Shown piece after piece: positions 10,117 through 49,481 of a DNA stretch of 64,000 bases; within the stretch, counting starts at the first letter, position 1; each line of letters starts with the position of its first letter. A program made the translations under genes and the position numbers. The notes under the pieces were generated by a model. The model saw nothing but the letters and a program-made list of their open reading frames with translations, did no database searches and was not told where the DNA came from. The stretch is from Pratylenchus scribneri (Eukaryota; Nematoda; Chromadorea; Rhabditida; Pratylenchidae). The stretch covers positions 558,001-622,000 of the forward strand of contig JAQSEB010000041.1 in assembly GCA_030063045.1 (NCBI GenBank), in the 5' to 3' direction.

Positions 10117-13100
10117 ATGGCAAATGAACAAAATGGGCACAAATTATTGAGAAAGGCCGAAAAGGAGGAAGGCGAAGAAGGTGGTGAGCCATCAAATTCC
10201 CGTAAAGATGAGGAAAATGCCAATTTCGAAAATGACAACAATAATCCACAAAAATGCCGACAAAAAGGTGCCAAAATCCAATTGGAATGTGCCAATGGCA
10301 CCACATTTCCGCCATCCACCTCCAATCCATCCTCGTCAATTTCGGCCTTCTCCAACAATATTTCGGCATCCCCCGCATCATCATTGGCACATTCCTCAAT
10401 GCCACCAGATCCATCCCATCCTCCTGTCCCCCCTCCTCCTCCGGCCCCTTCAGTTTCGGCTGCAGCCACCGCCACTGCTTTGAACGGTCTGTGCCCTCCG
10501 CCAAATTTGTTGGCACAAATGGCGTTGGCCAGACCTGAATTGTTCGCCCAGTTGTTGGCCGGTGTGGGGGCACCACCTCCTCCACCGGGTGCCGGATTTC
10601 CGCAAAGTCTGTCCTTTTTTACAGATAATTTTGGAAATTGGCTAATTCGGAATTAGCTAAATAGGGCTAGGGCTAACTAATTTTGGAAATCTCGACTTCT
10701 AGGCAACCCGGTGACTCGAGAATAGGTTAATTCGACTCGAAATGGTCGATTTAGTCTATGAAATTTCAATTTCAAACCGATTTGAGCTTGCTTAGAAAAG
10801 CTGAACCGTTGTTTAAACCCAAACCGGTTTTGGTTTAATAACTTTTGCCTAAGGCCTTATTTCAGGTCTGAAATTGAAATTTCATAGACTAAATCGACCA
10901 TTACGAGTCGAATGAGCCAATTCTCAAGTCTGTACGGAGTCTATAAGTCGAGATTCTCGAAATTAGTTGGCCCAACATCTGACCATAATTCCAAAATTAG
11001 CCAATTTCCAATTTTCTTCCAAAAATTCCATCAAATCTCTCAAACATTTCCATTCACAGTGCCACCAGGCCATCATCCTCTTCCTCCGCTTCCACTTCGA
11101 CATCATTTTGGTGGCCCCCAATTCGTTGATTTCCCTTTGATTGGCCCACTTGGCCTTCCCCCGCCCAACAATCATCCATCTGCAACAGCAGCCGCCGCCC
11201 TCAATGTCCCACCATTTCCGCTGTCAATTGTGGAAGATGGGGTGAAGGATGAACCCCGGGTGGAGTTGGAAGACCGTGATTTATGGCAAAAATTCCATCC
11301 ACTCGTCAACGAGATGATCATCACCAAAAGTGGACGGTCAGTTCAATGGGAGGGGAAATGGAGGGGGTAGCTTGACGCGAACGTTTATAACTCATCAGGG
11401 ACTAAACTAATTTTCATGATTTTGATATCAAATTAAAGAGCAGACTTTTGGCTATCAAATGAAATTAATTTTGCTTAAATTGGTTCGGAATTGACGAAGT
11501 TATGGCCAAAAAATCATTTAAATTGACCTTAACTATGGATTAGCGAAATCTTCAATGGTTTTTTGGCCCTAACTTCATCAACTCTGAACCAATTTTAACA
11601 AAATTAATTTCATTGGATAGCCAAAAGTCTGCTCTTTAATTTGATAACAAAATCATCAAAATTAATTCATTCTCTGATGAGTTATAAACGATCGCGTCAA
11701 GTTGGGTCGACACCAAGAGTGAAGGGTCAATGGGGGCAAATAGGAAGGTGATGGTGACGAACTTCCTAATTGGATTAACATTGCCGCCAATTTCATAGTC
11801 GACGTTTTCGTCACCAATCGGCGCCAAATTTTTGGATTGGTGTTCCGCACAGAACACCCAAAAAGAACAAAAAAGAGTCGCCACCCCAACAAATTCCCCA
11901 CAAAAATTTTCATTCCACCCGGCTGCCTTTTTGACCCCCAATTTGGGAAGATTAGGGGAAAACCCCAACAATTGTTGAGGCGCACGGCGCGAGGATTTTC
12001 GTACGCCAACGCCAACACAAATTAGCCCATCCCCACACTTTCCCACAAAAATTCCTTGGGCTGAATGAAGGGAGGAAAGGGGGGAAGATTTTATCGGGGG
12101 CCAACAACTTTTTCCCACAATGGCTTAATCCGCCTACATTTACCTTCAAATTTTTCATTTTTCAGACGCATTTTTCCAGCACTCAAGGTCAAATTGTCTG
12201 GATTGGACAAAAAGGCCAATTATTACGTGATTATGGTCAGTTTTGGTTTTGGTTGGGCAATTATTGATGAGGGAAGGGGGCATTTCCACAATTGGCCACA
12301 TTCTTTTGGCCATAACTCAACGAGGCATTGGCCAATTTTGGAAGGCGATATATCATTCGAAAGCCAAAAGTGTCCTCTAAAAAGTGGCTAAATTAAATTT
12401 TATAAAATCCAGGCTTTTATAAAAGTTACATGTATTTGAGTGGAATAAACCCGAATATTTGTTTGTTGGAGGAAAAGCCGCTTATTTTACAAATTATTTT
12501 AACATTTCAAAAACAATTAGAATTGGCCACTTTTTAGAGGACATTTTGGGCTTTCAAATGGCATATTGCCTTCCTGAATTGGTTGCTTCCTTCTCGAGAT
12601 AAGGCCAAAAGAATGACTAATCATCCTATTTCCCATTATAAAATAATCAAATTTTCCTTTAGGACATTGTGCCGCCGGACAACAATCCAAACAGATGGAA
12701 ATTCCACAATTCGCGTTGGGCCATTGCCGGAAAAGCGGACCCGGAAGTGCCAAAACCGCTGCATATTCATCCGGATTCGCCGGCCACCGGGGAACATTGG
12801 ATGGCCAAGGGTGCCTCATTTCATCGAGTCAAAATCACCAACAATGTCACAAATCGCACGGAATATGTTAGCTTTTATTCCATTTTATTTCATAGGGCAT
12901 TTTCGGGCATTTTCCATCCAAGAATTTTTTGCTTCCAATTTCCATCCTTCTCAAATTGAGTATCCCAAAACTTGAGGTCTGACCAATTTGACGCCGTTTA
13001 TAATAACTCATCAAGGATTGAACTAATTTTGATGATTTTAGTATCAAATTAAAGAGCAGACTTTTGGCTATCCATTGAAATTAATTTTATTTAAATTGGT

Positions 13101-16100
13101 TCAAAATTCATGAAGTTATGGCCAAAAAACCATTTAACATTTCGCCAAATCCATAGTAAAGGTAATTTTGAATGTTTATTTGGCCATAACTTCATCAATT
13201 CTGAACCAATTTAAATAAAAATTAATATTAATTAATAGCCAAAAGTCTGCACTTTAATTTGATACTAAAATCATCAAAATTGGTTCTGTCCTTGATGAGT
13301 TATTTTAAACGGCGTCAAGTTGGACTGATCCGCAATGTGAAAAATCGGACGAAATTTCTGTCAGTTTTTCCATCAAATTTTTATTCCAAATTTTATGCTC
13401 GCGCATTTTTTCCTTCCAATTTGTTACCACCCTTCTCTGTCCTAAAAAGTCAACCCCACTTCACTTCACTTCACTTCGCCCCCCTCATCCAGCCACAAGC
13501 ACTTTGCCGCCCTCTCAAGCGGCTAATCCCCCCTTCCACTTTTCTACCACTTCATCCATTCATTTTGCTGACGACGATTTTAGGCCACTTTCGGTTGTTG
13601 ATGTTGATGGGGTCGAGAGGAGGCACAAGAAGGGTTAGGCCCACCTTTCGCCCAACCCCACCCGGGACCATCCCATCAATGTTTTGGCCCAGCACACAAA
13701 ATGAAGGGGAGGACGACACACTCCACCGTTTATTAGGCCACCGATAATTTCCTCCACCTTCCACCTCCTCAAATATTTCCCCAAAATGCGCTTCACTTCA
13801 TTTTCACTGATAAGATTTTACTAATAAAGTGGGTGAGGTGGGGTGGGGGGGGGGGGGGAGGCGCCAATGTCGCGCGTTCCTTCCACCTTCCAACCAACAA
13901 CAAATTTTTGGGAGACTGCTTATCTCGGCTTCTCCCCCCGCCCGCGCCTTCGGCGTTTTTATTGCCTCCCCTCCGGCTCCCGGTCGTCGCCCTTCCCTTC
14001 CCTCTTCCACTCCCTTTTGCGATTATTGTTTGCGCCCATCTCGCCCCCTTCCCCCCATCGCTTCATCGCTTTATTTGCGCTCTATCGAGGGGAAAATATT
14101 AGGTGGATTGGGCGAATGGGGGGGGGGGGGGGGGAATATTGCCGAATGGGGTGAGGGGAAAGGAAGGTGGTATGGGGGAAGGCAATGAAGGGGAAAAGCG
14201 ATGAAAAGCACCAAAATTTTTGGAAGGTGGGGAAAATGTTGTCGTCCATCTGACACGGTAGTTATAGCTGCCAACGGGAATTGGTAGGAAAGAAAATGGA
14301 AAGGTGGAAGGGAAGGGTGGGGGATGAAGCCGGGGAAAAGCTGATGAGGCGAAGAGGCGATCGGTGGAGGCGACGGTGGCTGCCAACGGGAATTGGTAGG
14401 AAAGGGAAGGGAAAAGTTGGGGGAAGGGAAAGATCAGGATGGGGGATGAAGCCGTGGCGAAGAAATGATCGGTGGCAGAGGATTGGGGCCAGCAGGAGGC
14501 GACGGCGGCAAAGCCTAGAAAACCGGGAGGGGACGCTGGCGAAGCCGAGGCGATGGGAGGCGATCAGTGAAGGCGCCGGTGGCGAAGCCTCGAGAGCCAG
14601 GAGGCGACGGTGGCAGAAGATTTGGGAATTGGTGGAATGAAAGAAGAGGGAAGGGGGAATCGGATTATGGCCACCACCGCCGTTGCCCGGCCGGTTAATT
14701 CCTCATCGATGGGAAGAAAATAAGAGGGTGGCCTAGGCACACTGATTGATCTATTTCGGCCCCCTCCTCCAAATTTTGCTTCTCTTGTTGGCCGCCACCT
14801 TTGCTGCTGCTGTAAAGTGCCCTTACACCAAAAATGTTATCCATTTTGTCATTTTGGGGAGGTTGGGGGGGGGGGGGGGGGAAGAACAAATGATTGGCCG
14901 TCAGAAAGATGGATTGAATTTTGGATGGGAATTGGAAATGGGAAGGGGGAATTGGGCAGCCATTTTGGGAGTTTATGTTTATGATTAAGGCAAAACTTGG
15001 CCATATCTCGAGAAGGAAGCAACCAATTCAGGAAGGCGATATGCCATTTGAAAATCTGAGGGCAAAAATTGGTCATATCTCGAGAAGGAAGCAACCAATT
15101 CAGGAAGGCGATATGCCATTTGAAAGCTCAAAATGTCCTCTAAAAAGTGGCCAATTCTAATTGTTTTTGAAAAGTTAAAATAATTTGTAAAATTAGCGGC
15201 TTTTCCTCCAACAATCAAATATTCGGGTTTATTCCATGCAAATACATTTAACGATTTTAAAAGCTATGATTTTCTAAAATTTAAAATGGCCACTTTGTAG
15301 AGGACACTTTTGGCTTTCCAATAGCATATTGTCTTCCAAAATTGGCAATTGCCTTCTTGAGATATGGATCAAAAACGGCCCAAAGATATTGAAATGTCCA
15401 GTGGATTTGGATTGGATGAGAAATTGGAAATACTAGTAAAGGGGAAGGGGAAATTGTGATGGCTGATGGGTCATTTTGGGAATTTATGAGGGAAATATGT
15501 GCTAAAAAATCCCAATTTTTTGCAGACCGTCCTCAACTCCATGCACAAATATCAGCCCCGAATCCATGTGGTCCGCTCCAATGACATCAATTCATACAAA
15601 GTGGGCAATTGGACGACAATTGTGTTTCGTGAGACTGAATTCATCGCAGTGACCGCCTATCAAAATAGCCAGGTTCCATCCTTCATTCATTAAAATATGG
15701 AGGGTATTTTTGATAATTTTGGGACAAATTTCCTTGCTTTCCTACTACCCAAATCCCAAACTAGAGAATTTTACCGCAGGCATAAATCTGGAAATAGTAA
15801 ACCCGTTTATAACTATTTGATGTCATTTTGAAGAGCAAAGTGTTGGCTTTCGAATGGTATAATCCATAAATAAATTTTTCATCCTTGGAGAATTTATGGC
15901 TTCGAGAATAAGAGTGATTTGTTAATTTCCCCTGAATATTTTTGCCCAAATGTATTTCATTCCGGAAAGAAAATGTATTTTACCTAGATTCATTCCAAAA
16001 ATGTGTTTTCCGGAAAATGTGTTTTGCCTAGTTAAAAATGTGTTTTCCGGAAAATGTGTTTTGCCTAGACAAAAATGTGTTTTCCGGAAAATGTGTTTTG

Positions 16101-19100
16101 CCTAAACAAAAACGTGTTTTGCCTAGATAAAAATGTGTTTTCCGGAAAATGGGTTTTCCTATATAAAAATGTGTTTTCCGGAAAATGTGTTTTGCCTACA
16201 TAAAAATATGTTTTCCGGAAAATGTGTTTTTCCTAGACAAAAATGTGCCGGAAAATGTGTTTTGCCTAGATAAAAATGTGTTTTCCGGAAAATGTGTTTT
16301 GCCTAGACAAAAATGTATTTTCCGGTAAATGTGTTTTGCCTAGATTCATTTCAAAAAATGTGTTTTCCGGAAAATGTATTTTTGGTAAATGTGTTTCATT
16401 CCACAAATGATTGAATAATTTTATAATATCTTCGACTTTATTGGCCATAATTAGGTTAATTTTCAGTCAACCCATTTATTTTTCTACAACATTTAATAGT
16501 CCTCATTCAGCAGCTCTTCAATTTAACACCAAATTCGGTGAAAATTCTTCATATTTGAAAGCGTTATAAATCCTCGCATTCAAAATAGGGGATTACTCAA
16601 TTCTTTCCCAAATATTATGTTATTTTTGCCATTCCAAATATGTTGGGGGGATTTGTGTTATTTTTGGCCCATTTCCTTCCTCCATTTCCCCACTAATATT
16701 TTCGGTGCCTTTCACCTTCTTCCGCCTCCCACCCAACATCATCAAAAAGGGTGGAAAATTGCCGCCGGGGATTAGTTGGTTGGGTTTAGGCGCCCATTTC
16801 TCCCCATAAAATCCCCTAAAATGACTGTGGCGCGACCGAAGCGACGACCTTCACAGGGTCAACAATGAATGGCGCAACAATGATCACCTCCCAAACATAT
16901 TCATCATCATCACCTTCCCTTCGCCCTCTTCCTCTTCTAAATCCCTTCAAAATTGCTTTGGCCCCCATGGGAAAAAGAAAGTGGTCGCCTTCCTATTCGT
17001 CAAAATGTCGTCAAAATGGGTAATTAGAGGAAGAAGTGGAGAAGGGGAAGAAGATTATTGTTTGGAAGCGTGCCCCTTACAATGTCCTATATGCCCTTAG
17101 TTAGGAAGGCCATGGCCATGAATGAATAATTCTCCCCTTTTTTTGTGTCCATCATTTTTAGTCAAGTTTGGTCGTGAAAATATGGGTAATTTGAGTGAGA
17201 AAGGGAATTTGTATACAATGCCCCTTCTGTGGTTCTGAGAAAGCCATGGCCATGAATAATGCCGGATTTCGGCCCTTTGTTTTCACATTTTTCGTGCCAA
17301 ACTTTTACCCAAAAATACACAAAAAACATCATTTTCGGCGATTGCCCCCTTTTCCCTTTAGAGGTCCAATAATGCGCCGAATTTCGGCCTATTGTTTTCA
17401 CAATTTTGTGCCAAAAACTTTGCCCCAAACTAGCCAAAAACATCATTCATTTTCGTCTTATCCCCTTCCCTTTATTTTCCTTTCCCTTTTGGATACCGTA
17501 ATCCTCTCCCTTCTCGCTTTTTTTGCTTCCCCTTTGCCCACTGCCACTCGCCTATTCACACCCATTTTGCCCTCTTCCTTTCCCTCCTCCCCCTTGTTGC
17601 TTTCCTTCCATTCCATCGCGTGTGTTGGGGTTTGGGCTGGCGGCTGGTTCCCTTACCCCCTCTGTGTTTTCGGCTTTTCCTTTGGCCTTTTTATTGGCGG
17701 TTGGTCCTTTTGTTTCCAGGCTGCACCCTCCCTTTTTGGGGAGACTTTTGGGGGGTCCATTTTAGCCATTTTGTAGGCCAATTCAGCACACATTTTCCGG
17801 TCGCTCCCCCCTTCCCATTTTGGCCACCACCGGCAGCGGATGAAAGCATAATGAACTCACTTCAAAGGAGGAGGGTGGCTTTACTTGGCCATTTACGGTA
17901 TGAATTGGCCCATTGGGATTTGGACGGAAAGAAAGTCGGAAGAAAGGGAAGGAAGAGGAAGAAAGGAAGATGAGGGACTAATTGGTGGGGACAAAATGGG
18001 AGTAAAGGGGGCACGCAAATGTAATAAATTTGGCACACACAGTCCATTCATCCACCCTTTTTGGGTTTATTCGCCAATTCATTCTCCTCTCATTTTATGG
18101 CGAAAATGGGCGAATGGGCGAAGGCAACAGCAATAAATACCCGAGGGAAAAAATGTGTATAAAATAGTGGGAAGCTGATGAGGGGTGGAATAAATTGTGG
18201 AAAATTTGGTGATGGAGGAAATATTCTATATGTTACAAAAATTTTTGAAAAATTTCATTTTTTGTTGATCACGGAACTCAAAAAATCAATAACAATTGAT
18301 TTGACAAAGGAATATCCCCTAATTTGGCGCCGTTTAAAATAACTCATCAATGAATGAACCGAATTTGATGATTTTAGTACCAAATTAAAGAGCAGATTTT
18401 TGTCTATCGAATAAAATTAATTTTATTTAAATTGGTTCAAAATTAATGAATTTATGGCCAAAAAACCAATGACAATTTTGCTAATCCATTCTTGAGGTCA
18501 TTTTAAATGGTTTTTTGTACATAACTTCATCATTTTTGAACAAATTTGAACAAAATTAATTTCATTTGATAGCCAAAAGTCTGCTCTTTAATTTGATACC
18601 AAAAACATCAAAATTGGTTCAGTCCTTGAGGAGTTATAAACGTTTGCGTCAAGTTGGGTCTAATCCAAAATGTGGAAATAATCGATAATTGTTAACCATT
18701 CATTTTTGTTGAATTTTTTGTGCAGATCACGGACCTCAAAATCGATAACAACCCATTTGCCAAGGGGTTCCGGGACAGCGGGGCCGGAAAGCGGGAGAAA
18801 AAGCGGCAATTAAGCCACCATCATCGAATGAATGGCGGCGGCGGAAGTGGCGGTGGGTCAGGGGGCACATCTGCCTCCGCCGCTGCACAAATTGCACGCA
18901 TTTTGGGCGGCGGTGGCAGCAATAATTCGGCGGAGGATGACAGTGGCGATGAAGGCGGTGACATGGATGGGCCAAGCAGGGCGAAAAGGGCACGGAGCAG
19001 TGTTTCTGTGTCGTCAAGCTCAACTGCTGGTGGTGGTGGAGGGGAACAACCTGCTGATTTGGGCAGACAAATTCCGGGTGGAAAGGTAAAATTGATGAAT

Positions 19101-20257
19101 TTGGGGTAAATTAATTAGCCAAAAAATATGAGGTTAGACAATGGGCATTTTGGCCATTAGCAAAAAATAAGATGGGAAATCCACACTTTGGCGAATTTCT
19201 AAGCAATCTTTTAAGCTATTAAGTAAATTTTTATATAATTAGATTAGCCTCTTTTTAAAGAGCATTATGATTGATCCAAAAGACAATTGGCCACAAGCCA
19301 CAAATTTTATGGCCAAAAATGTGGAATAACTGCCCCCATATTCAGGGCCGTACCAAGGATTTTGGTCTCTGGTTTTTTGGCAAAAATTTTTTAAGAAAAT
19401 TTAAATTTGGTCCAAAAATGGCCAACAGCGAAAAAATTTTTACTGGGTACGGGCCTGCGCTAATATTGATCTATCTTGTAGCTTTTTTTGGTCATAAATT
19501 TTTACCAATTTTAATCAAATTCATTAATTCTTTAACTTATCCAAATTAAGGGATAAATGATAATAAATTTGCCAGAACTAAAGGGTAATAATTACTAAAA
19601 AAATGTACAATTTTTCCATCAAATAAATTGTTCTTTTTTAAGCCAAATGGTCGAACTCCAATTTCATCGCCCTTTTTTACGGCGATGGCCTCCCACCTGC
19701 AGGCATCCAATGCCAATGCCAATCATCATCAACCACCGTTGCCAAATCATCCACTTTTGCCCGGCTCATCATTGGCCCGGTTGCTCTTCCAACAACAATG
19801 TTCGGCACCCACAAATGTGTCGCCGGCATTTCCTCAACATCCACCCAATTTCCCCCCACCACCAATTCAAATCATTCCCGGATTTAATCCATTTTCGGGC
19901 AGTGGAGGGAACTCACTTTTGGCCATGCACCATTTCCTCCTCCAACAACATCATCAACTGGCCATGGCCAAACAACAACAACAATGCCAAAATAATAATG
20001 GTCAAAATAGTGTGAATAATCAATCGATAAATCAATCGATAATGGCAGCCGCCTCAAATGGTGGAATTGTTGGGCAATGTGATGGCCAAAAGAATGGCCA
20101 AAAAAGGGTGGAAGAGAATGGCACAACAGTGAAAAAATCATCCCAGTCTTCGGCATCATCGCCTCCGTCAACATCATCAACCAAAAGAAGTCCGGCAACC
20201 ACTGCGGCGGCGAGGAGATCCCAATTTGATGTGAATTATTTGTTGGAAAAGAGATGA
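10117..20257 (+). CDS. tbx-2: T-box transcription factor, TBX2/TBX3 class
   Basis: Seven exons: 10117-10606 (donor could also be after 10588), 11060-11336, 12166-12235, 12663-12866, 15526-15672, 18726-19085, 19643-20257; about 720 residues, phases consistent. The T-box spans about residues 237-424: [105 protein letters not shown] and [17 protein letters not shown]. The last motif and LSGLDKKA are characteristic of the TBX2 subfamily. Residues 1-236 are Pro/Ala/Ser-rich; the C-terminal 300 are Gly, Ser, Gln and Asn-rich, with a basic REKKRQ directly after the T-box. Family role: sequence-specific nuclear DNA-binding protein, usually a repressor; C. elegans tbx-2 specifies anterior pharyngeal muscle. 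Introns are loaded with elements of families A, B and C. Subfamily call firm; orthology to tbx-2 likely. Confidence 0.93.
10633..11009. mobile_element. inverted-repeat element, family C copy 1
   Basis: About 377 bp in tbx-2 intron 1. GGAAATTGGCTAATTCGGAA at the left matches, inverted, the right end ATTCCAAAATTAGCCAATTTCC; the arms extend about 90 bp (ATCTCGACTTCTAGG, then GTCGATTTAGTCTATGAAA and its inverse). Both flanks read AATTTT, a possible 6-bp target duplication, though AT-rich chance matches are easy. It starts about 25 bp after the proposed exon 1 donor. Confidence 0.75.
11368..11706. mobile_element. inverted-repeat element, family B copy 1
   Basis: In tbx-2 intron 2, about 30 bp after exon 2. 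Ends CTTGACGCGAACGTTTATAA and its inverse TTATAAACGATCGCGTCAAG; almost the whole element is an imperfect palindrome, including AAAGAGCAGACTTTTGGCTA on one side and TAGCCAAAAGTCTGCTCTTT on the other. No coding capacity. Confidence 0.8.
12303..12608. mobile_element. inverted-repeat element, family A copy 3
   Basis: It makes up most of tbx-2 intron 3 (12236-12662). Ends CTTTTGGCCATAACTC and AAGGCCAAAAG; same internal order as the copy in HGH1 intron 5. It stops about 55 bp before the exon 4 acceptor. Confidence 0.75.
12983..13323. mobile_element. inverted-repeat element, family B copy 2
   Basis: Left end CAATTTGACGCCGTTTATAA, right end TTTTAAACGGCGTCAAGTTG. Same palindromic interior as copy 1 (GAGCAGACTTTTGGCTAT and its inverse). 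Lies about 115 bp after tbx-2 exon 4. Confidence 0.8.
14993..15372. mobile_element. inverted-repeat element, family A copy 4, with duplicated left arm
   Basis: The left arm (GGCCATATCTCGAGAAGGAA to GCCATTTGAAA) occurs twice in tandem, about 70 bp apart (15000 and 15070), followed by one middle and one right arm. This shows internal expansion of an element after insertion. Confidence 0.75.
15945..16400. repeat. minisatellite, ~37-bp unit, GTGTTTTCCGGAAAATGTG
   Basis: About ten units in tbx-2 intron 5, each containing AAAAATGTGTTTTCCGG, AAAATGTGTTTTGCCTA and a short spacer (GACA or GATA). It shares the AATGTGTTTT, TTCCGGAA and GCCTA blocks with the 6.8-7.6 kb array. Confidence 0.9.
16401..18264. 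other. tbx-2 intron 5, non-repetitive part
   Basis: Nothing supportable as a gene. The stretch 16600-17800 is T/C-rich with phased CCTT runs and overlapping frames; 17880-18190 is A/G-rich. One partial duplication is visible: CCATGGCCATGAATGAATAA near 17110 recurs as CCATGGCCATGAATAATGCC near 17245. Confidence 0.5.
18267..18312 (+). pseudogene. decayed copy of the start of tbx-2 exon 6
   Basis: GATCACGGAACTCAAAAAAT, then CAATAACAATTGATTTGACA, aligns with the start of exon 6 (18726 onward: GATCACGGACCTCAAAATCG, then ATAACAACCCATTTGCCA) with about 80 percent identity over 46 bp by eye. It has a 2-bp frameshifting insertion, and the upstream CAG acceptor has become TTG. It is separated from the real exon by a family B element. 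Confidence 0.7.
18320..18657. mobile_element. inverted-repeat element, family B copy 3
   Basis: In tbx-2 intron 5 between the exon ghost and the true exon 6. Ends AATTTGGCGCCGTTTAAAAT and GTTATAAACGTTTGCGTCAA. Same palindromic arrangement as the other four copies. Confidence 0.8.
19343..19457. mobile_element. short inverted-repeat element, 115 bp
   Basis: In tbx-2 intron 6. CAGGGCCGTACCAAGGATTT at the left and GGTACGGGCCTG at the right form 12-bp terminal inverted repeats with one mismatch. The CAGGGCCGTA type of end resembles hAT MITEs, but I could not find a clean 8-bp target duplication. Confidence 0.5.
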
Positions 20258-21198
20258 GATTTTTATTGATTGATTTTAATAATAATTTTTTCCCCCAATT
20301 TTCATTAATTCATTTGTGGTTTTGATTCCCTTCCCTCCCTTTTTAGCCTCCTACGGGTCCAATTATGTATGGGCGCAGAGTTCAAATTCAAAAATATAAA
20401 TCATTCCTTTTTCCCTTATTAACTTTAATTATAATTATATTTTGACGAGAGGAATGAATGGATTCTTTCGGAATTATGGTGGACTTCAGATTCGAATTAA
20501 GTTAATTTTAATTTATTCAAAGGGTAAGCTAAAGTCGATTTCGGTTTCGGAAAATCGAAAATCCAAATGGAATTTTTGCTCAATAAAATCGAAAATGGGA
20601 AAAACTGAAATCGAAATTTTTGCAAAAACCAAAATTTTTGAAAAATCAAAAACCAAAATTTTTGAAAAATCGAAAGCCTAAAATTTTGAAAAATCGAAAA
20701 CCGAAAAAAATCGAAAATAGAAATTTTTAAAAACTGAAAATCGGATTTCCGAAAATTCCGATTTAAAACCGACTATGACAAACCCTTTATTATCATATTT
20801 AAAATAACTTTGATTTATTCCTCTTCGAAATCGCCACCATTAGTAATTTCCAAAAAAAATTCATTTCCTCAAATTTCCAATTTTTTTTTTCATCCCAATT
20901 CAAATGCTTTTCCACTCCTCCCACCTTTACCATTTTCATTCCACCGATGGACTAATTTTGATTACTTTTACTTTCCCTTCCTTCTTCCCCCTTTTTCATC
21001 CCATCACTTTCGTTTCGATGCAGCTTTTACAAAACATTACAATAATTGAAATAATTTTGTTTTTTAATTTTCATTACAAATTGTAGAGTACAAAAATTTT
21101 GGAGAAGAAATAAAATAAAATATTTTATAAATTGGGAATTTTTTGGTCTAATTGTGGAAAAAAATAAACTAAAATTTTTCATATTTTGCATTTTTTCT
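20258..21198. other. tbx-2 / furry convergent intergenic region
   Basis: 941 bp between two stop codons facing each other; it should hold both 3' UTRs. 20530-20760 is a degenerate AAAATCGAAAACC repeat. No gene and no unambiguous AATAAA on either strand in the expected position. Confidence 0.55.
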
Positions 21199-49206
<28,008 letters not shown>

Positions 49207-49481
49207 TTTTGAATAAATATTCTTATTGTATAAAAAGCAAGTTTAATAACGAAAATATTTACATTTTTTTTATAAATATTTTGTATTAAAACATCAAAAA
49301 AGATCATTAAAAGCGAAATTTTCTTTATCATCATTTGTGCTAAAATGAAGTGAACATACAAAATTGAAAGACATAAATATATAATTTTGAAATTAATGTG
49401 AAATATATATTTTTCATATAAATGCTGGGTGTCAATTCAATGAGGTTTTTTATCAACTCAATTAAGCCTCATCAACTTGCA

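Larger units (their letters stand above)
12867..15525. other. tbx-2 intron 4
   Basis: No gene seen in these 2.7 kb. Contents in order: family B copy (12983-13323); a GC- and G-rich stretch (13.8-14.9 kb) with three long G runs (13845-13858, 14118-14134, 14865-14881) and repeated GGAAAGGGAAGG or GGCGACGG motifs; and family A copy 4 (14993-15372). Open frames in the G-rich part are low-complexity and overlap on both strands. Confidence 0.6.

Noticed and set aside
10607..10656. Extension of tbx-2 exon 1 through [16 protein letters not shown]
   Set aside because: From 10633 this is the end of a family C element, so the exon must stop before it.
13829..14640. Gly/Arg-rich frames on both strands
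   Set aside because: Purine-rich intron sequence of tbx-2 with G runs; frames overlap in all phases and lack homology.
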